The notes beneath the pieces were generated by a model. The model saw only the letters and a program-made list of their open reading frames with translations. It searched no databases and was not told the DNA's origin. A program made the position numbers and the translations under genes. Positions 12,739 to 26,639 of a DNA stretch of 64,000 nucleotides are shown piece after piece. The DNA lies in the NCBI RefSeq assembly GCF_007565055.1, contig NC_044551.1:92844089-92908088 (forward strand). Direction: 5' to 3'. Origin of the DNA: Rhinopithecus roxellana (lineage: Eukaryota; Chordata; Mammalia; Primates; Cercopithecidae). Position 1 is the first letter of the stretch; every line of letters starts with the position of its first letter.

Positions 12739-12960
12739 TGCAGAATTTTTTAAAAGTCAAATCTTGGAAGATTTTAGGTTTCATAGCATTAAAGTCAATA
12801 AAATGCTAGTTAATGTATATCTTATATTTATATATAATTCAACAATAAAATAAGATGCACTCAAAGAGTGCCTGTCACAAGGTAGTAAGTGAATAAGTAT
12901 TTATCAGATGAATGGTGCAGCTGGTTGTCAGATATTTGTTTCTCTCTCTTTCTTTCTCTT

Positions 12961-12961
<1 letters not shown>

Positions 12962-13002
<41 letters not shown>
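12962..13002. repeat. (CT)n microsatellite
   Basis: About 20 uninterrupted CT units, preceded by imperfect TCTT sequence. Confidence 0.95.
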
Positions 13003-13004
<2 letters not shown>

Positions 13005-13009
13005 TTTTA

Positions 13010-13900
13010 GAGCAGGTTTAGGTTCACTGCAAAATTGAGCAGAAAGGTCAAAATTCTCATGTACTCCCTTTCCCCACACAGGCACAGCCTCCCCTACTAT
13101 CAAAGATCTGCACCCTAAAGGTACATTTGTTACACTGGATGAATCTACATTGACACATTGTTATCACCCAAATTCTACAGAGTTCAATAGTCCAAAGTAA
13201 CAATAGGGTTCATTTCTGCTGTACCCTCTATTCTTAATAAATGTACAATGACATGTATCCTCCATTATAGTTTCATACAGAATAGTTTCACTGTCCTAAA
13301 AAATCCTCTGTGCTTTGCCTATTTATCCCTCCTTCTCCACTGACCCTTGGCAACCACTGATCTTTTTACTGTTTCCATGATTTTGCCTTTCTAGAATTTC
13401 AAATAGTTGGAATCACATAGGATGTAGCCTTTTCAGATTGTCTTCTATTAGTAATATACATTTAAGGTTTCTCCATGTCTTTGCTAGATATCTCATTTCT
13501 TTTTAGTGTTGAATGTTGAATAATATTCCATTTTCTGGATGTACCACAGTTTATTTATTCATTCATCTACTGAAGGACATCTTGGTTGCTTCCAAGTTTT
13601 GGCAACGCTGTATAACATTGCTATAAACATTTGCATGCAGGTTTTTGAGTAGACGTAAGTTTTAAATTTCTTTAGTAATACCAAGATGTGCCATTGTTGG
13701 ATCACATGATAAAAGTATGTTTAGTTTGTAAGAAACTGCTATATATTCTTTCAAAATGGCTGTTCCATATTCCCATCAGCAGTGAACGGGAGTTCCTGTT
13801 GCTCTACATCCTCCCTAGCCATTTGGTGCTGTCACCTTTTGCATTCATTCTGGTCATTCTGATAGGTGTATAGTGGTGCCTCATTGTGTCTCCTTCTCTT
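13010..13900 (-). mobile_element. L1 fragment (older L1M type), antisense
   Basis: Antisense landmarks in order are CAGAATAGTTTCACTGTCCTAAAAA, GACCCTTGGCAACCACTGATC, GGTTTCTCCATGTCTTTGC, GATGTACCACAGTTTATTTATTC and CATTCTGATAGGTGTATAGTGG, all in the ORF2/3' region of mammalian L1. It is heavily mutated. Confidence 0.85.
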
Positions 13901-16009
13901 TTAAGACTACCTGTGTGGTTCAGATTTATTTACATTCATACAAATGATTAAAATGGAAACAATGAATGTTGAAATACATACGGGGAAATGATAGCGTCAT
14001 TTGAATCTGGACTGAACAATTCTCATGTCTGCTACTTTCCTGGACCTGATAAAATTGGACAGTGGCCAGAAGGGACCTTTCATACATGACCTGAATAGAC
14101 GGTCTTAAACTCATTTATTAAGTGGTTCTTTGACAGATGATTGACTTTAGTCAGTTGTTCCTGTGTCAATGCCTCACATTTATTTTTCTGCTTAGGTGTG
14201 CAATTCAGGAATCTAGATGGCAAGAGTAATCTATAAGGAGTAAGGGAGGTGGAGGGTGGTAAACCCCATCCCCAGGGGAAACAAAAGATGAATTAACCAA
14301 TCAAATAAGGCAAAACTATGCCCTACTGCCTGTCTTTGGTTTGGTTTGGTTTGGTTTTTAGGTTGTTTACAGTGAGGGCATTGTTAAGCCCAATGGATAA
14401 TCTCTGGGGAATGAGCACTAGAATGCATTCCCAGTTTGCACCAGGGAAGAATAAAAATGGCTTTCACACCTTTGCCCTAAAATCCACTGCTTCAAAGTAT
14501 GTTTACAATTTAAACTCAAGAACTGAGAGTATCTAAAAATCATGCAAGAAAAGGATGCAGTGGGTTTCTTCTTTGCCTTTTCCTTACAAGGTAGAATATA
14601 TCCAAGACTTTTAAATCAGAAAACAAATGGATAAGTAATTAAACTATACACAAGAGAAATGCAAGTAATGCAATAGTACCTATTGCAAAAATAGGGCCTC
14701 ATCACCAAAGGATTTGTTACTCTTAACATAATCTACATATAGTGACAACAGCATATATTTGCCAATGAATTAGCTATTATCATTAAACTGGTATCAACAT
14801 CAATGAATAATTTATAGCATATTCAATTACAGCAGTGTTCAGATATTTATGACAGTCTTCATAAAAATGTAATGATAATGATGATGTATAGTGGATAAAA
14901 AATACTTTAAACAGCTTGCAACAGAATTCCTCTTGGGAGGCATCTGTCTTTATTTAAAAGAAAAAATACTATGACAAGTTGCTTAGAGGATAGTGAGACC
15001 CTGAGGGCATGGCCTACCGGGCAGTCAGGGCAACAGAAGAGATTGCTTGCCTGCTCTGCATTTGCAAAAGGGAGGGATTTGGAGCTAGGGACAGAAGACA
15101 GAAAAGGCTGGAGTAGCTTTTGTCAACCTATTATTTGGTGAGACAAGGGCCTCAAAACAGGTAAGGACCTGGGTATGTGCTGCTATTCCTTTCAGGAATC
15201 TTTCATTTTAATAAAATGGATATATCTTTGGGCTTCTGGGTTCATGTTGAAAGAAACCAGGCTGTGCCTGAGACTCAAAGTAAAATTTAATAATAGTATG
15301 CAAGACTATCACTACATACTATATATATGTATAGTATATCATAAATATATATACACACACATATAGAGAGCATATATACACACACACAAACTATGGATAC
15401 TATGTACTATAGTACTTATTTTCTTTAGATACTTATGAAAACTCAAATCCCAATGTCTGAGAACGGGTTTATAGAAAGAGTTGATTAAAAAGAAGATAAG
15501 GGAATGCAGTGATTTTTTTACTAAATTTTCAATTAACTGTTACTTTTCCATGGTGCAGGTTTTGAAAAAGCTTTCTTAAGTGATATAATTATTACACACT
15601 CCTTTTTAATATTAAGAATTTCAATAATTTTCTCAGCTTATAAGCTAATGGAAGATACAAAGTTTGTGGATCCCAAACCAGACGATTAACCAGATGTATG
15701 TAGAAAGTGCAAAGTTATCAGTCTGTAAAATGCACATTTTACCTCACTGAGTTTCAACCCTTACTTTTATTACAAAGCCAGTTAAACAACCAATGTTTCC
15801 ATAAAATCTGAACTGAGGTATGTCCATGTAGCTGTCTCTGAGTAATACCGAAGTATATTTCATAAAGGTCATAATTTTTTAGTAGAAATTATTTTTGAGA
15901 ATCTCTCTCTCCCTCCAGTTGTATGAAACAGCCTGTGTTCTCCATTCGATAGGGGAACCAAGATGAGTAATGTTTCTTAATCAATTGTGTTTTCGAGAGA
16001 AAGCATGTT
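13901..16009. other. Unique AT-rich intronic sequence
   Basis: Nothing assignable except the TA/CA region near 15310. 8764-9770, 10377-11832 and 16201-17174 are similar. Confidence 0.5.
15310..15415. repeat. TA/CA low-complexity region
   Basis: Alternating TATATA and CACACA blocks ending near TACTATAGTACTTA. Confidence 0.85.
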
Positions 16010-16200
16010 GCAGTGATTGGAGGTGCTACCTCAGACCTAGGTTCAAATCAGATCTTAAAACCGATGTCCCCCAGGTAAGTTACTTAAATGCCTGTGAAGC
16101 ATGAACAAAGTGTGAACCTACCTCATAGGTTGTCTTCAGGATTAAATGAGATTTCAAAAGTGAATTGATTAACAAAGTGCTCAGAAAACATTATATATCA
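16010..16200 (+). mobile_element. MIR SINE, sense
   Basis: CTAGGTTCAAATCAGATC, CCAGGTAAGTTACTTAAATGCC and CTACCTCATAGGTTGTCTTCAGG followed by ATTAAATGAG are the MIR core and 3' part. Confidence 0.82.
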
Positions 16201-17174
16201 CAGAACTATCTACTATATCAACTTTTTAAATGATATTCTTAATTGCTTTCCTACCTGGCCAAAATATAAATTAATTTAATAAAATGTTGATACGTGATAG
16301 TGAAAGGAATACAATTTAGGGTTTAACTTTATAAATTGGATTTAGGATGTAAACCGTATATATTGAATAGATCTCTTGCTAACTGTGAGACGAGCAGTGA
16401 AGTCTTCTGGGAATGAAGCAGGCTTGGAGGTCAAATGCACCTCAAAGCTGTTTTTTTTCTGGCAACTGTTTTTCTGAGAGCAGACACCCTCCAAAAACAC
16501 ACTTGGGAGTCCTCAGAATTGCTGAACACTGTAAGTGAGTTTCAACTTTACTCTTTAAGTGCACCCAGGAAAGACCTCTGTGTGTTTTTTTTAAACACGA
16601 AAAATTTCAAGTGATTCGAGTTTCTTTTCGAAAGACACCACTCAGGAAATGTGATCTTGATAAGTCTAATGGCTTCTATCACTTGGTGTAAATTTTGAGC
16701 TGTCCTTGCAGATACTGAATGCAAAAAATCACAAAGCATTGACAATTACGAAGAAAGCCTCCAGTAACTCTTACTGCATTCTAACTAAACTCCAACGTGA
16801 CTTTTTATTTCCACATTTAGATATTTCATGATGCTAATATCCCATGATTTTCTCTAAATTACAAAGTCTTGATGAACCCAGACTAGAAAGCACCTAAGAA
16901 ATTCTAGGGCCTGGAATAACTTGAATAACTGCTTTCCTTGAATAACTTTGTAACATCATCAGTCAGAGGCAAATATTGTGTGTGAGTGCAGGGTGGATTT
17001 CTCCTCCTAAGACCATGCTCCCAGGTTTAGAGGCTACACTTACACTTATTCTCTCTCTCTCTGACTACTATCCTATCTCTGTAGATCTGTATACACAGTC
17101 TATTCAAGCAGATGTATGTTCTACTTCACAACAGGAGATTTAATCTATTGGATGTTTCATAAGAGTATATGCTG

Positions 17175-17554
17175 CATATATGCCATGGAACACTATGCAG
17201 CCATATAAAAGGATGAGTTCATGTCCTTTGCAGGGACATGGATGAAGCTGGAAACCATCATTCTCAGCAACCTAACACAGGAAGAGAAAACCAAACACTG
17301 CATGTTCTCACTCATAGGTGGGAGTTGAAGAATGAGAACACATGGACACAGGGAGGGGAGCATCACACACCGGGGCCTATTGGGGGTTGGGGGCTGGAAG
17401 AGGGATAGCATTAGGAGAAATACCTAATGTAGATGATGGGTTGATGGGTGCAGAAAACCAACATGGCACGTGTATACCTATGTAACAGACCTGCACGTTC
17501 TGTACCATGTATCCCAGAACTTCAAGTATTTAAAAAAAAAAAAAAAAAAAAAAA
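17175..17554 (+). mobile_element. L1 (primate L1P), 3' end, 5'-truncated
   Basis: The piece begins in the last part of ORF2 (GCCATGGAACACTATGCAGCC, ATGTCCTTTGCAGGGACATGG) and covers the 3' UTR with its G-rich run and ATGGCACGTGTATACC, then a 23-base poly(A). Severe 5' truncation is usual for L1. It is transcribed antisense to CTNND2. Confidence 0.92.
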
Positions 17555-18479
17555 GAATACATTCAAGGCCTCATATTATTTGAGTTTATTACATCAATTA
17601 CATATAGTTAGTACCATATCCTAAAACAAATATTCACTGTTTATAAAGATGGACATTGTTTAAAATATTTAAAGATGGATGGTGAGGGCTGACACCTTCT
17701 TTCTCTCTCACTTCTCTGAATTCTGATCTTTTGGCTTCTTTTATGTGTTGCTGGACAGCTCTCATCCTCCCCAACTGATTAAGCAGAGGTCTCTCCTTTG
17801 GGGCCTGGACTAGATTTCCTTGCCTGGACTCCAAATCCACCACTAGCCTTTGTTACTGGCTTTAGCTTTGTAAGTCCTTGCTTCACAGCTGACTGAGCAG
17901 ACTATTTGAGCTTGAACTTGACTCTGAGAAAACCTGCCACTACTATGGCATTTAAGCAACTTAACATTAGAATGATCTTCATTTTTAATCCATAATAAAG
18001 TGAAGACACTGGTTACCAGCCTTATTATTTAACTTTGTTGTGGATGTGATGGTCAATAGAGTAAAACTGAAAAACTGAAATAAGAAGGTGAGTCATTTGG
18101 AAAAAAGACTCACGATTATCAAGATTGATTAAAAAACCTTTTGGAATTAATTGGAAAATTCAGTAAAATACTAGCTTAAAATTTTAAAAATGAAAGCTTC
18201 CTCATGGATATATATAAAAATTCATAATTTTCTTATATACTAAAAATAATTGGTCAGAGTATTAAGAGAAAATTATTCCATTCAGAAAAGCAACTTGATA
18301 CAGAAAATACTTAGGAAATAAATATATTATGAATTGAGAAGTTTCTGTATGAAGAAAATGACATGTATTGACTGAAATACATAAAAGCAGATGTGAATAA
18401 ATGTAAACGGACTATCACATTCCTTCAGTATTATAAAGATTTCCATTGGTTTCTAGATTAATTTAAATATTAAAGCAGT

Positions 18480-19760
18480 TCAAATCCAAAGCCCAGTAAA
18501 TTTTAAAGTTGTTTTTGGACACAGTGACACTAAAGCTCATCTGGAAGAATGAACATAGGAAAAAAAATCACCGGAAAAATAAAGTATTATGGAAAGAAGA
18601 ACATATTCTAAAGCACCTATATACAGAACAATATGAAATGACCCCAGAATCAATAGATAACAATGGGAGAGAAGAAAAAAACTCCAGAAAAGATACACAT
18701 GTTTACAAGACTTTAGGATTTCATCAGAAAGCAGTATGGATTCGATACCTAGAATTAGTAAAAACAGGCTCACCACATAAGGGATGACATAGCATTTGAT
18801 TTCTTCACAATGACAAAAAGTAAATTCCAGATGGATTAGAAATGTAAATGTGAAACATACAACAAAAAAGCACTAGGGGGATGTACAAATGGGTATTTAT
18901 ATACTACTGGGAAGATCTAAGGTTGATACAAAAGCCAGGAGCCACAATGAAAAGGACTGACACACACATATCATAAGCAAACTTAAGTCGTGAGGAAAGA
19001 ACTCAACAAAATATTGGCTATGAATATGACAGATAAGAAGTTTAGATACTTAGCATTGCTAAAGTCTTCCTTGAATTTAACCAATCTATTGGATGTAAAG
19101 TGATATCTCTTTTTAGTTTTAATTTGTGTTTTCCTAATTACTAGTGAGGTTGAGTCTTTGAATACATTCTTTACCAAAGAGGTAAAGAATCAACATGAAT
19201 AAAATTAAAGTACTTTACTGAACAATATAAACACAAACATTAAGAAGTATAAGGAAATGCTCTGTTCATGAATGAAAAGAGTGGATATTGAAAAGGCTAT
19301 AAATTCTCCAAAATTTATTCATACTTTTAACACAATTTCAATCAAAATTCAAGGGATTTTCTGGAACATGACAAAATGATTCCAACTTTCATCTGGAATC
19401 TTAAGCAAGCAACAAAAAGTAAGACTATTTCAATAAGGAGGACTACAAGGGAGAAATTATTTTATCTCATTTATAAATGCTACATAAGGACTCAATAGTT
19501 AAAATGTTGTGATACTGATGTAGTAGTCAAGATGGCTTAGCGGAACAGAGTGGATAACCAGGAAATAAAGCCCAGTGTATTTAGGAGCTAACGTGTGATA
19601 CAAAGAATTACAAGCCAATGTTAAAGGCCTGAATCATACCTAAAGGTCTTAGGGAAGTTGACTATAGATCATGTACATTCCAAGAATTTAAAAACTAAAT
19701 AAACCAAATAAGGGCAAAAATAAGTTAAAGGAATATCTATGAGATTTCAAGAATGAATGA
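18480..19760 (+). mobile_element. Degenerate L1 (L1M) ORF2 fragments
   Basis: AAAGCTCATCTGGAAGAATGAACA, ATTTGATTTCTTCACAATGAC, AAAAAGCACTAGGGGGATG and CAATTTCAATCAAAATTCAAG resemble ORF2 and downstream L1 sequence in plus orientation. A piece near 19080-19180 reads like L1 in the opposite orientation, so the block is a mosaic. Confidence 0.6.
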
Positions 19761-20057
19761 GGAGTCCTGAACACAAACAAGAATGGAAGCAATTTAACTT
19801 CAAAAGTAGTAATTGTATGCAGATATACAATACTGCTTCAGCTTTAGTATCCTAGTGATACTGATTTTAAAAGTTTAAATATAATTTTAATATATCCGCA
19901 TAGGGAAGCATACTATCCATACTAAAGTTAGGATACATCTTCAGATGGTTCGGGTATTCACTTCCTTTTCTTTCTCCTCCTCCACCCAGTCAATACAATA
20001 AGGATAGAGTGTGACACTTGGTAGTTTCATAGAGATAATTTAAATAAAGATATAAGA

Positions 20058-20364
20058 TTGTCTGGGTGTGGTGGCTCACACCAGTACTTTGGGAGGCCAA
20101 AATGTGCAGATCACTTGAGGTCGGGAGTTTGAGACCAGCCTTGTCAACCTGGTGAAACCCTGTCTCTACTAAAAATACCAATAATTAGCCAGGTATGGTG
20201 GTACACGCCTGTAATCCCAGCTACTCAGGAGCCTGAGGCTCGGGGATCATTTAAACCTGGGAGGTGGAGGCTGCAGTGAACCTAGATCTTGCCACTGCAC
20301 TCCAGCCTGGATGACAGAGGAAGACTCTGTCTAAAAATAAATAAATAAAAATAAAATAAATAAG
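20058..20364 (+). mobile_element. Alu, sense, with (AAAT)n tail
   Basis: Full-length diverged Alu starting near TCTGGGTGTGGTGGCTCAC. Direct repeats AAATAAAGAT[A/C]TAAGA lie at 20042-20057 and 20365-20380 with one mismatch. It is antisense to CTNND2, the orientation that can in principle supply cryptic splice sites. Confidence 0.92.
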
Positions 20365-21029
20365 AAATAAAGATCTAAGACCGAATGATAACAAATACTC
20401 TTCAAATTCCAGTCTTACTTTTGAAAAGAAATAATCAGTCATCTCCTTTGAGCATAAATATCTACCTTTTAGGTGAATGATTACTAATCTAATTATCTCT
20501 TCGTTTGGAGAGGACAAGATGTAACATATTTATTTGTATGTGGCAAAGCTAAAGTCACACATTGTTCAACATCTCAAAGAGAATTTTAGATGACCTCATA
20601 TAAATTTTGAAAACACACACCCCAAAAGGTAGATAGGTAACTTAACTATTTGAAAATCATTAAAACTTCTAAGAATGTGACTATAAGAGGCCTACAAATA
20701 CTACCCGCAAAGCTTTCATTGTATAAGGCCTGGACAGTTGCTTGTTTGGCAAATGTTTCCTGTGGGCCTTGTCTGCTCAAGGTGCTGGGGCTTAGAGGAG
20801 GTGTGATGGGCCACGGTCCCTGCTGGAAGGAGTCAAGGAATCTGTGGAGTCAGGAATTAAGTAAAGAAACCAGCAAGGGAGCAAATACGACCCTTGCAAT
20901 AATGAAAACTGGAGGCGGCTTTACTAAAAGAGGACCTCGCAATTTTCTAGTCATTATTTTGTATTCTTCTGCTTAAAGAAGATCTGCTAAACTGGACAAG
21001 TTTTAGGTCCCTCAACACCTGGGTTCTTC

Positions 21030-21380
21030 TGGGTGATAAACCAAAAAGAAGTCAGAGAAGGAAGACAGGATGAATAGTGTGTGATGGTGTTGCCGGGGAG
21101 TGGGTCAGGGGACACTTAAGCAAAGACTCGGTGACATGGAGTGACAGAGGCCCCAAAGAGAGGAGGACCTGGAAGGCCTGTGTGCTAGTGCTGAGCGAAA
21201 GAGAGGCAGTGGGGCCGGGGGAGGCGAGATGAGGCTGCAGGGCCTGGGTTTACTCTGAGAAAGACTGGAATTTGAATTGCCCTAACTCATTGTTTTAAAC
21301 ACCATGTGCCACGTGAGGACAGACTGACCACCAGCTAGGGCCACTCCCGTTGTCCAGGTGAGAGAACCACAGCAGCTTTT
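21030..21380 (-). mobile_element. L2-like fragment, antisense
   Basis: Purine-rich sequence with GGACCTGGAAGGCCTGTGTG and CCCGTTGTCCAGGTGAGAG resembles the antisense L2 body. Divergence makes this tentative. Confidence 0.5.
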
Positions 21381-22511
21381 GATTGATTGATGGGAGTACA
21401 AGCACTAAAAAATGGCCAAATTCTAGGCTGTTTTACAGGTAGGGTGGTAAATATCAAGTCTGATTGAAAGAAAGGAATCACGCGTGATTACGATTTGGGG
21501 CCGTGGGCTTTTAATAAATGAGTGTGTTGATAATCATCACAGCAGTAGTTTTTGGTTGACTGACAGATGGCAAAGCAGTTTGGAAAGACACAGCCCCTCA
21601 TTTAAATTTCTATGTTACTGGCATGACAAAAGCACACATTTTAAAAATTGCTATTCTTTTGTTCATGCAAAATGGAAAATAACATCTTTCTAAAATATAA
21701 AATTATGCTAAGTACACATGCAGAAATAATAGAGAAATTGTTTTGTGTCTTAGCCTATGGTTATAACAAATGAGAAGTAAAGTAAAAGTAATGTATTCCA
21801 CCAAAAGAAGTTATGATAGAAATGTCAAGAAAATTTTCTTATGTATTTATTTTAATTTTAAATTAAAAATATTCTGACTTTAAAAAATTTAAATCACCTC
21901 AAGACTTTCATTAAGCCAGTAAAAATTGTACAGAATATAATTTGCTTTATTATATGTATTACATGATGGAAAGTATTTTTTGTTATGCATGTATTTTTTT
22001 TTCTTTCTATTTTTTCTTTCTATAAAGTCTCCCATATGTTTTGAAGATATGTTTTTGTAGTAGTAAAAGCCAATGCTTAACCACACTAAACTGTGGTTGA
22101 GAAAATAATTCCAGTTTTGTTCAGTTCAGTTGATATTTATTAAGCATCGGTCCACATTCCCTGGGGCAGTCATGGTTTAGTGAAGGGGATACACACAGGA
22201 ACAAATACAGTGTATGAAGCCCACAGGAAAGTCACAAAACCAGCCTCCTTAGGAAATGGGGTAGGGTAGTTGTTTCTGGAAGAAATATCAGCTGAACTGA
22301 TTTCTTGGGAGTTGAAAAACTGGTGACCTATACAATGTAGTACATGATTAAACTCTCAAATGCTTGGAGCGTAGTAGGTCCACGCTTTTTAAAGTTGAGG
22401 GCACATATGGTAGGGTTCAGGGAAAGGACAGGCATCAGTATGCCAGACAATGATACCTCTTTTTGGTCCTTAAATTCACCCAAAGACTGGGGGGCATTAT
22501 TTTTCACACTA

Positions 22512-22532
22512 ATAAAGTCTCGGAGACTTTAT
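22512..22532. repeat. Perfect 10-bp inverted repeat around one base
   Basis: ATAAAGTCTC and GAGACTTTAT are separated by a single G. Confidence 0.94.
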
Positions 22533-23729
22533 GAAGTAGAATACAAGATGTATGAGAATTTTAAAGCCAAAGCACAGAATGTAAGAGCGCGGCATGTTTC
22601 TAGAGAGCTGTTCTGGTCAACAGGTCCTGATTCCTGGAGCCCACATGGCTGAGGCCTGGCTCCACAGAGAGACCAGCAGCGGAAGGTTGGAGAGTGGGAG
22701 CCGGTCTTGGTAAGGGCCCCGGCCTGCACAGAGCCCTTCCCAGAGGTAGGAGACAGGGAGTGTGGGGGATGCTGGGAAGAGACCAGACTGGAGCTGGCAT
22801 TGAAAAACACACAAAGGAGGAAATCACCACATAAATGAGGTGATAGAACCCACACATGGTTTCTGGGCAGGAATGACAAGGGAGGTTGTGGCCAGGAAGA
22901 CATGAGAAGAAATTTGAGAGCTGGTTCAAAAGAAGGAATTATCCATCATGTAAAAGTGTATCTTCGCTATTGAATGGTTTGACCGTTTTCCTGACACCTA
23001 GACATTTATAGTATAACACACATGTGGGGGGTTCTACATCTCTCAACCGTTTTTGTTTCAATCAATTTAAATGGTTTTACTCCAGTAACTCTGTGTTCTG
23101 AGCTCCAGCAAGGTAACTGGTGGGGCCATCTTGTGTTTCTGCGTTTAGCTCTGCCCCCACAATCAGAGGGTGGAGGCTGCTGGATCCCAGAGGCTGAGCA
23201 AAAAGGAAAAGCGTAAATTCCATCACTCAGAGCTCCCCGGAGCTCCCCCAGGAGTCTGCTGGATTTGACCACTATGATTCGCTCTTTTGAGACTCCACAA
23301 ACTGAACCATGTCAACCTTATTTTCTCACATTTCTATTGAACACAAAGAAAGGTGTTACCAGGGAAATCTGTCTGCAACAGGGCAAACTGAAATATGATT
23401 TACTGAATGTTGCTGCTCAGCTGATTAAGTATTATTCACTCTTCATTTTATCCTTCAGTCCAAGCAGAACATTGATATGACGCTTGGATCTTGGTATAAG
23501 AAAATACACATTCGTTGTATCTGTGACCTTTGAAATTTATAAAATTATGTACCAAAAAATCCCATCAAGTGCAATGCAGTGCATCCCACACTGATGGGTC
23601 ATCCTAATGGAGAAGGAGACCTTCTCCTAGGCATTCCATGGAAGGTTGCTGCAGAAATTCTGAAGGCATCACAACTCTCCTAGCAGTTTGGGGGTTAGTA
23701 CTGCTATATTACACGTATGCCAATAGTTT

Positions 23730-23805
23730 TACACACACATATATATAGTATAATGTCATACATATATAACAATGTATAACATATATCTATAAGTAAATGT
23801 AAACA
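23730..23805. repeat. TA-rich low-complexity region
   Basis: ACACACATATATATAG followed by imperfect ATATAT/AACATAT units. Confidence 0.75.
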
Positions 23806-24439
23806 TTTAAAAGAGAAAATCGTTCAGAAAGGAGGTCTTCTCCTCCTTCCCTCACCAAAATGGGATTCATTCAGTTCTTTATACTATTTTATTCCAATTT
23901 AAAGCTTGTAGCATTAATTTTCTTTTTTTCTTGTAACCCACCATTTGTGGGTTCAGAGGACCTGCCTGTCGATACTCTCCTTTCCAATAATTCAAGTAGC
24001 TACAGACGTTGAGAAGGCTGTTCTTTCTTTAATAATTTCCGTTCAAAGATTTTCAGCTCTGGAGTGTACCAGATTCAATGGCTATAACCTCAATAATACA
24101 TAGTAAAATGCTCTGATTTTAATGTGTTTTCAGAGGTTAGTTCTTAGCAGTAAACTCTTTAAAAATCTTTAATGCATGACATCTCAGGTTTATAAAAATC
24201 AGGTTTCTTTCTTCTCTGTTTTATTTACTTATTTTCTAATTTTGCATTTAAAAGAATACAGGCTATATAAACACCTTGCTTCGTATTTTTAATTCTTTAA
24301 AAATTTTCAGATGAGTTATTTGTTTTATTGCACACAATTTTTCTCCAGACTGGAAGGAAGGCAATGATTATATTCTCAGTTTTTAATAGGCTGGTAGATG
24401 CTGAGGACTAATAACGGAGCAGGGCCTTAGGGAAGGATT

Positions 24440-25010
24440 TTTTGTCTTTTATTTCTAAATTCTGCACACACAGTAGTCAAAGTCGTCTTTTCAAAAAACA
24501 TACGTAACCAATGAGATCATGTTGATCGCTGCTCAAAATCCTTTAATGATTCCCACCACGTTCGGAAGATCGTTAATCTTGGCCTTCATTCCTGCCTGAC
24601 CTGCCTATGTCTTCTCTCTGTTTCCATCTCTCATCATTGTTTCTTACTCACTTTGGCTTCCATTGTCCTGGGCTTCTGGAAATTTCTGAGCAGGTTGTTC
24701 TCCCAGAGTCTGCAGAGTGGCTTCTCTTCCATCATGCAGGTGTCCCCTAAACCTGATTAGTCATCAAAAATGATGGCCAGCCCTTTCCCTTCATCCTCAA
24801 TCTTCCCCTTCTCTAGGTTCTATCTTAGCTCCATTTACCACCTGATAGATTTCATGTACTTATTGGTTCATTTTTTGCTTCCATCCTCACACAGAGAGAC
24901 GTCAGTGCTGCGACAGCAGAGATCTTGCCCGACTTGCTCAACGCCGTGTCCGCAGGGCTGAAAGTAGTGCCTGGTACCCGGTAGGCATTCCATATATCCA
25001 TGTTATCTTT
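24440..25010 (+). mobile_element. L2 LINE fragment
   Basis: A pyrimidine-rich body (CTTTAATGATTCCCACCACG, GGCCTTCATTCCTGCCTGACC) is followed by GTGCCTGGTACCCGGTAGGC, the conserved L2 3' end. Confidence 0.75.
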
Positions 25011-26116
25011 TGACTGAGCGCTGTTTTGACTATTGACTTTGAACTTCTGCAATATGTCTGACTGGAACGTCTGCCCATCAGGAGAAATATCATATATCAA
25101 GCAGATTCACACTTGGGAACAAGGACTTCCAGTGCCTAAGAAGATATCTCAGAAACTCAGAATATTATACAACCATGAATATCATGATACTGGTCCAGCA
25201 AACATCATGCACCTCTAAAAATGTTTTTTTTTTATAGCTTTATCTTTTTATTTCATGAAGTGAGAGTAATTTTCCCACAAGTACATGACAGCACTACATA
25301 TAAAATGCCTCTGCACTATGTACACCTGCGTCTTGTTTGTAGGAGCCAGTGCTGAATATATCAGCTAATTATAGATATGCAGATGCCTTGTTTTCTTTAA
25401 TGCAAAAATATGTAAAAGCATGTGAAATAGTGTAGCACTCGGGTCCATGGTTGAATATCCAATTTCCATTAGATGAACTTGGGTTAAATGGTAAAGAGAC
25501 AGAATAAGTAAGAACAATAAGGAAGATTATTCACGATTCAAAATCTTCACATTCTGCTGTCACTCTTCAGGATTTAAGACACTAAAATGGGAAAAAAATC
25601 TAAATTGCAAAACAAATTATCATCCATTGATTCATTTCTTAGGATGTTCATCACAGAGAAATTAAATCTAGAGCCTGGAAGACTACCAAAAGGGGAAAAA
25701 TGTTACCTTTGGGAACTCTGAGAGATAATATGAAAAACTGTTAGGTATTTATTAATATAGATATGTTTACAGGGGTGAGGGAAATGGTGATTTTGAATGA
25801 CAAATTAAGGAAACTGTGATTTACATTGAAATTTTCAAAAGGGGATTTTCATAATGAGAGTTGGGACTCATTCAACATATAATCGATACATTTGCTTTCA
25901 AGACCATGTGGTCATAAAGATGGAATGGATTGATGTGACTAGCCAACCAACTAGTCAAAGGAATAATGCTCTGTTAAGTGGCAAAAAATCCTGAACCTTA
26001 TCTGAAGGAAGATAGCTCCACGGAGCAGGATGTAATGTGGCATCCTGCAGGCAGATGTGCAGCTGCGCAGGGTTCCTCTAAGAGCTGAGAGAGCATTTTC
26101 CTCACTCTAATACATG

Positions 26117-26632
26117 GTGGTAGGCAGAACGATGTCCCCCAACCGCCACCCTATAAGATGTCAATGTCTCAATGCCTGAAACCTGTGAATATGTCATGTT
26201 ACACGGAAAAGAGGAATTAAGGATGAAGATGGAATGAAGGCTGCTAATTAGCTGATCTTAAAGAGTCTAACATTAACTATAGGGGTGAGCTCCATGTAAT
26301 CACAAAGTTCCTTCAAAAGCCGAAGAGAGGGGCGGGAGAGTCCGAATAGGACAACAGTGTGAGACAGACTCAACCAGCCATTGCTGACTTTGAAGAGCGA
26401 AGGGGCCATGGACCAAGGAATGCAGGAAGCCTCTAGAAGCCAGAAAATGAGAGAAAACAGATTTCACCCTAGAGCCTCCAGAAAGGAATACAAACCTGCC
26501 AAAACCTGGATGTTAGCCCGGTGAGACCAATTTTGCACTTCTGAGCCCCAGAGCTACCAGATAGTAAGTGTATGTCGTATGAAGTCACTAAGGGTGTGGT
26601 AATTTGCTACAGCAGCAACACAGTGCTCATAC
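26117..26632 (+). mobile_element. MLT1-type LTR
   Basis: It begins GGTAGGCAGAACGATGTCCCCCAA and continues through GCCATGGACCAAGGAATGCAGGAAGCC, the usual MLT1 landmarks, ending near CAGCAACACAGTGCTCATACA. It could be the 5' partner of the LTR at 29440-29850, but no clear primer-binding site follows it. Confidence 0.75.
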
Positions 26633-26639
26633 ATAGGTG

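Larger units (their letters stand above)
21381..24439. other. Unique intronic sequence
   Basis: Contains the inverted repeat at 22512 and a TA-rich patch near 23740. No coding or repeat assignment. 25011-26116 is likewise blank. Confidence 0.5.
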
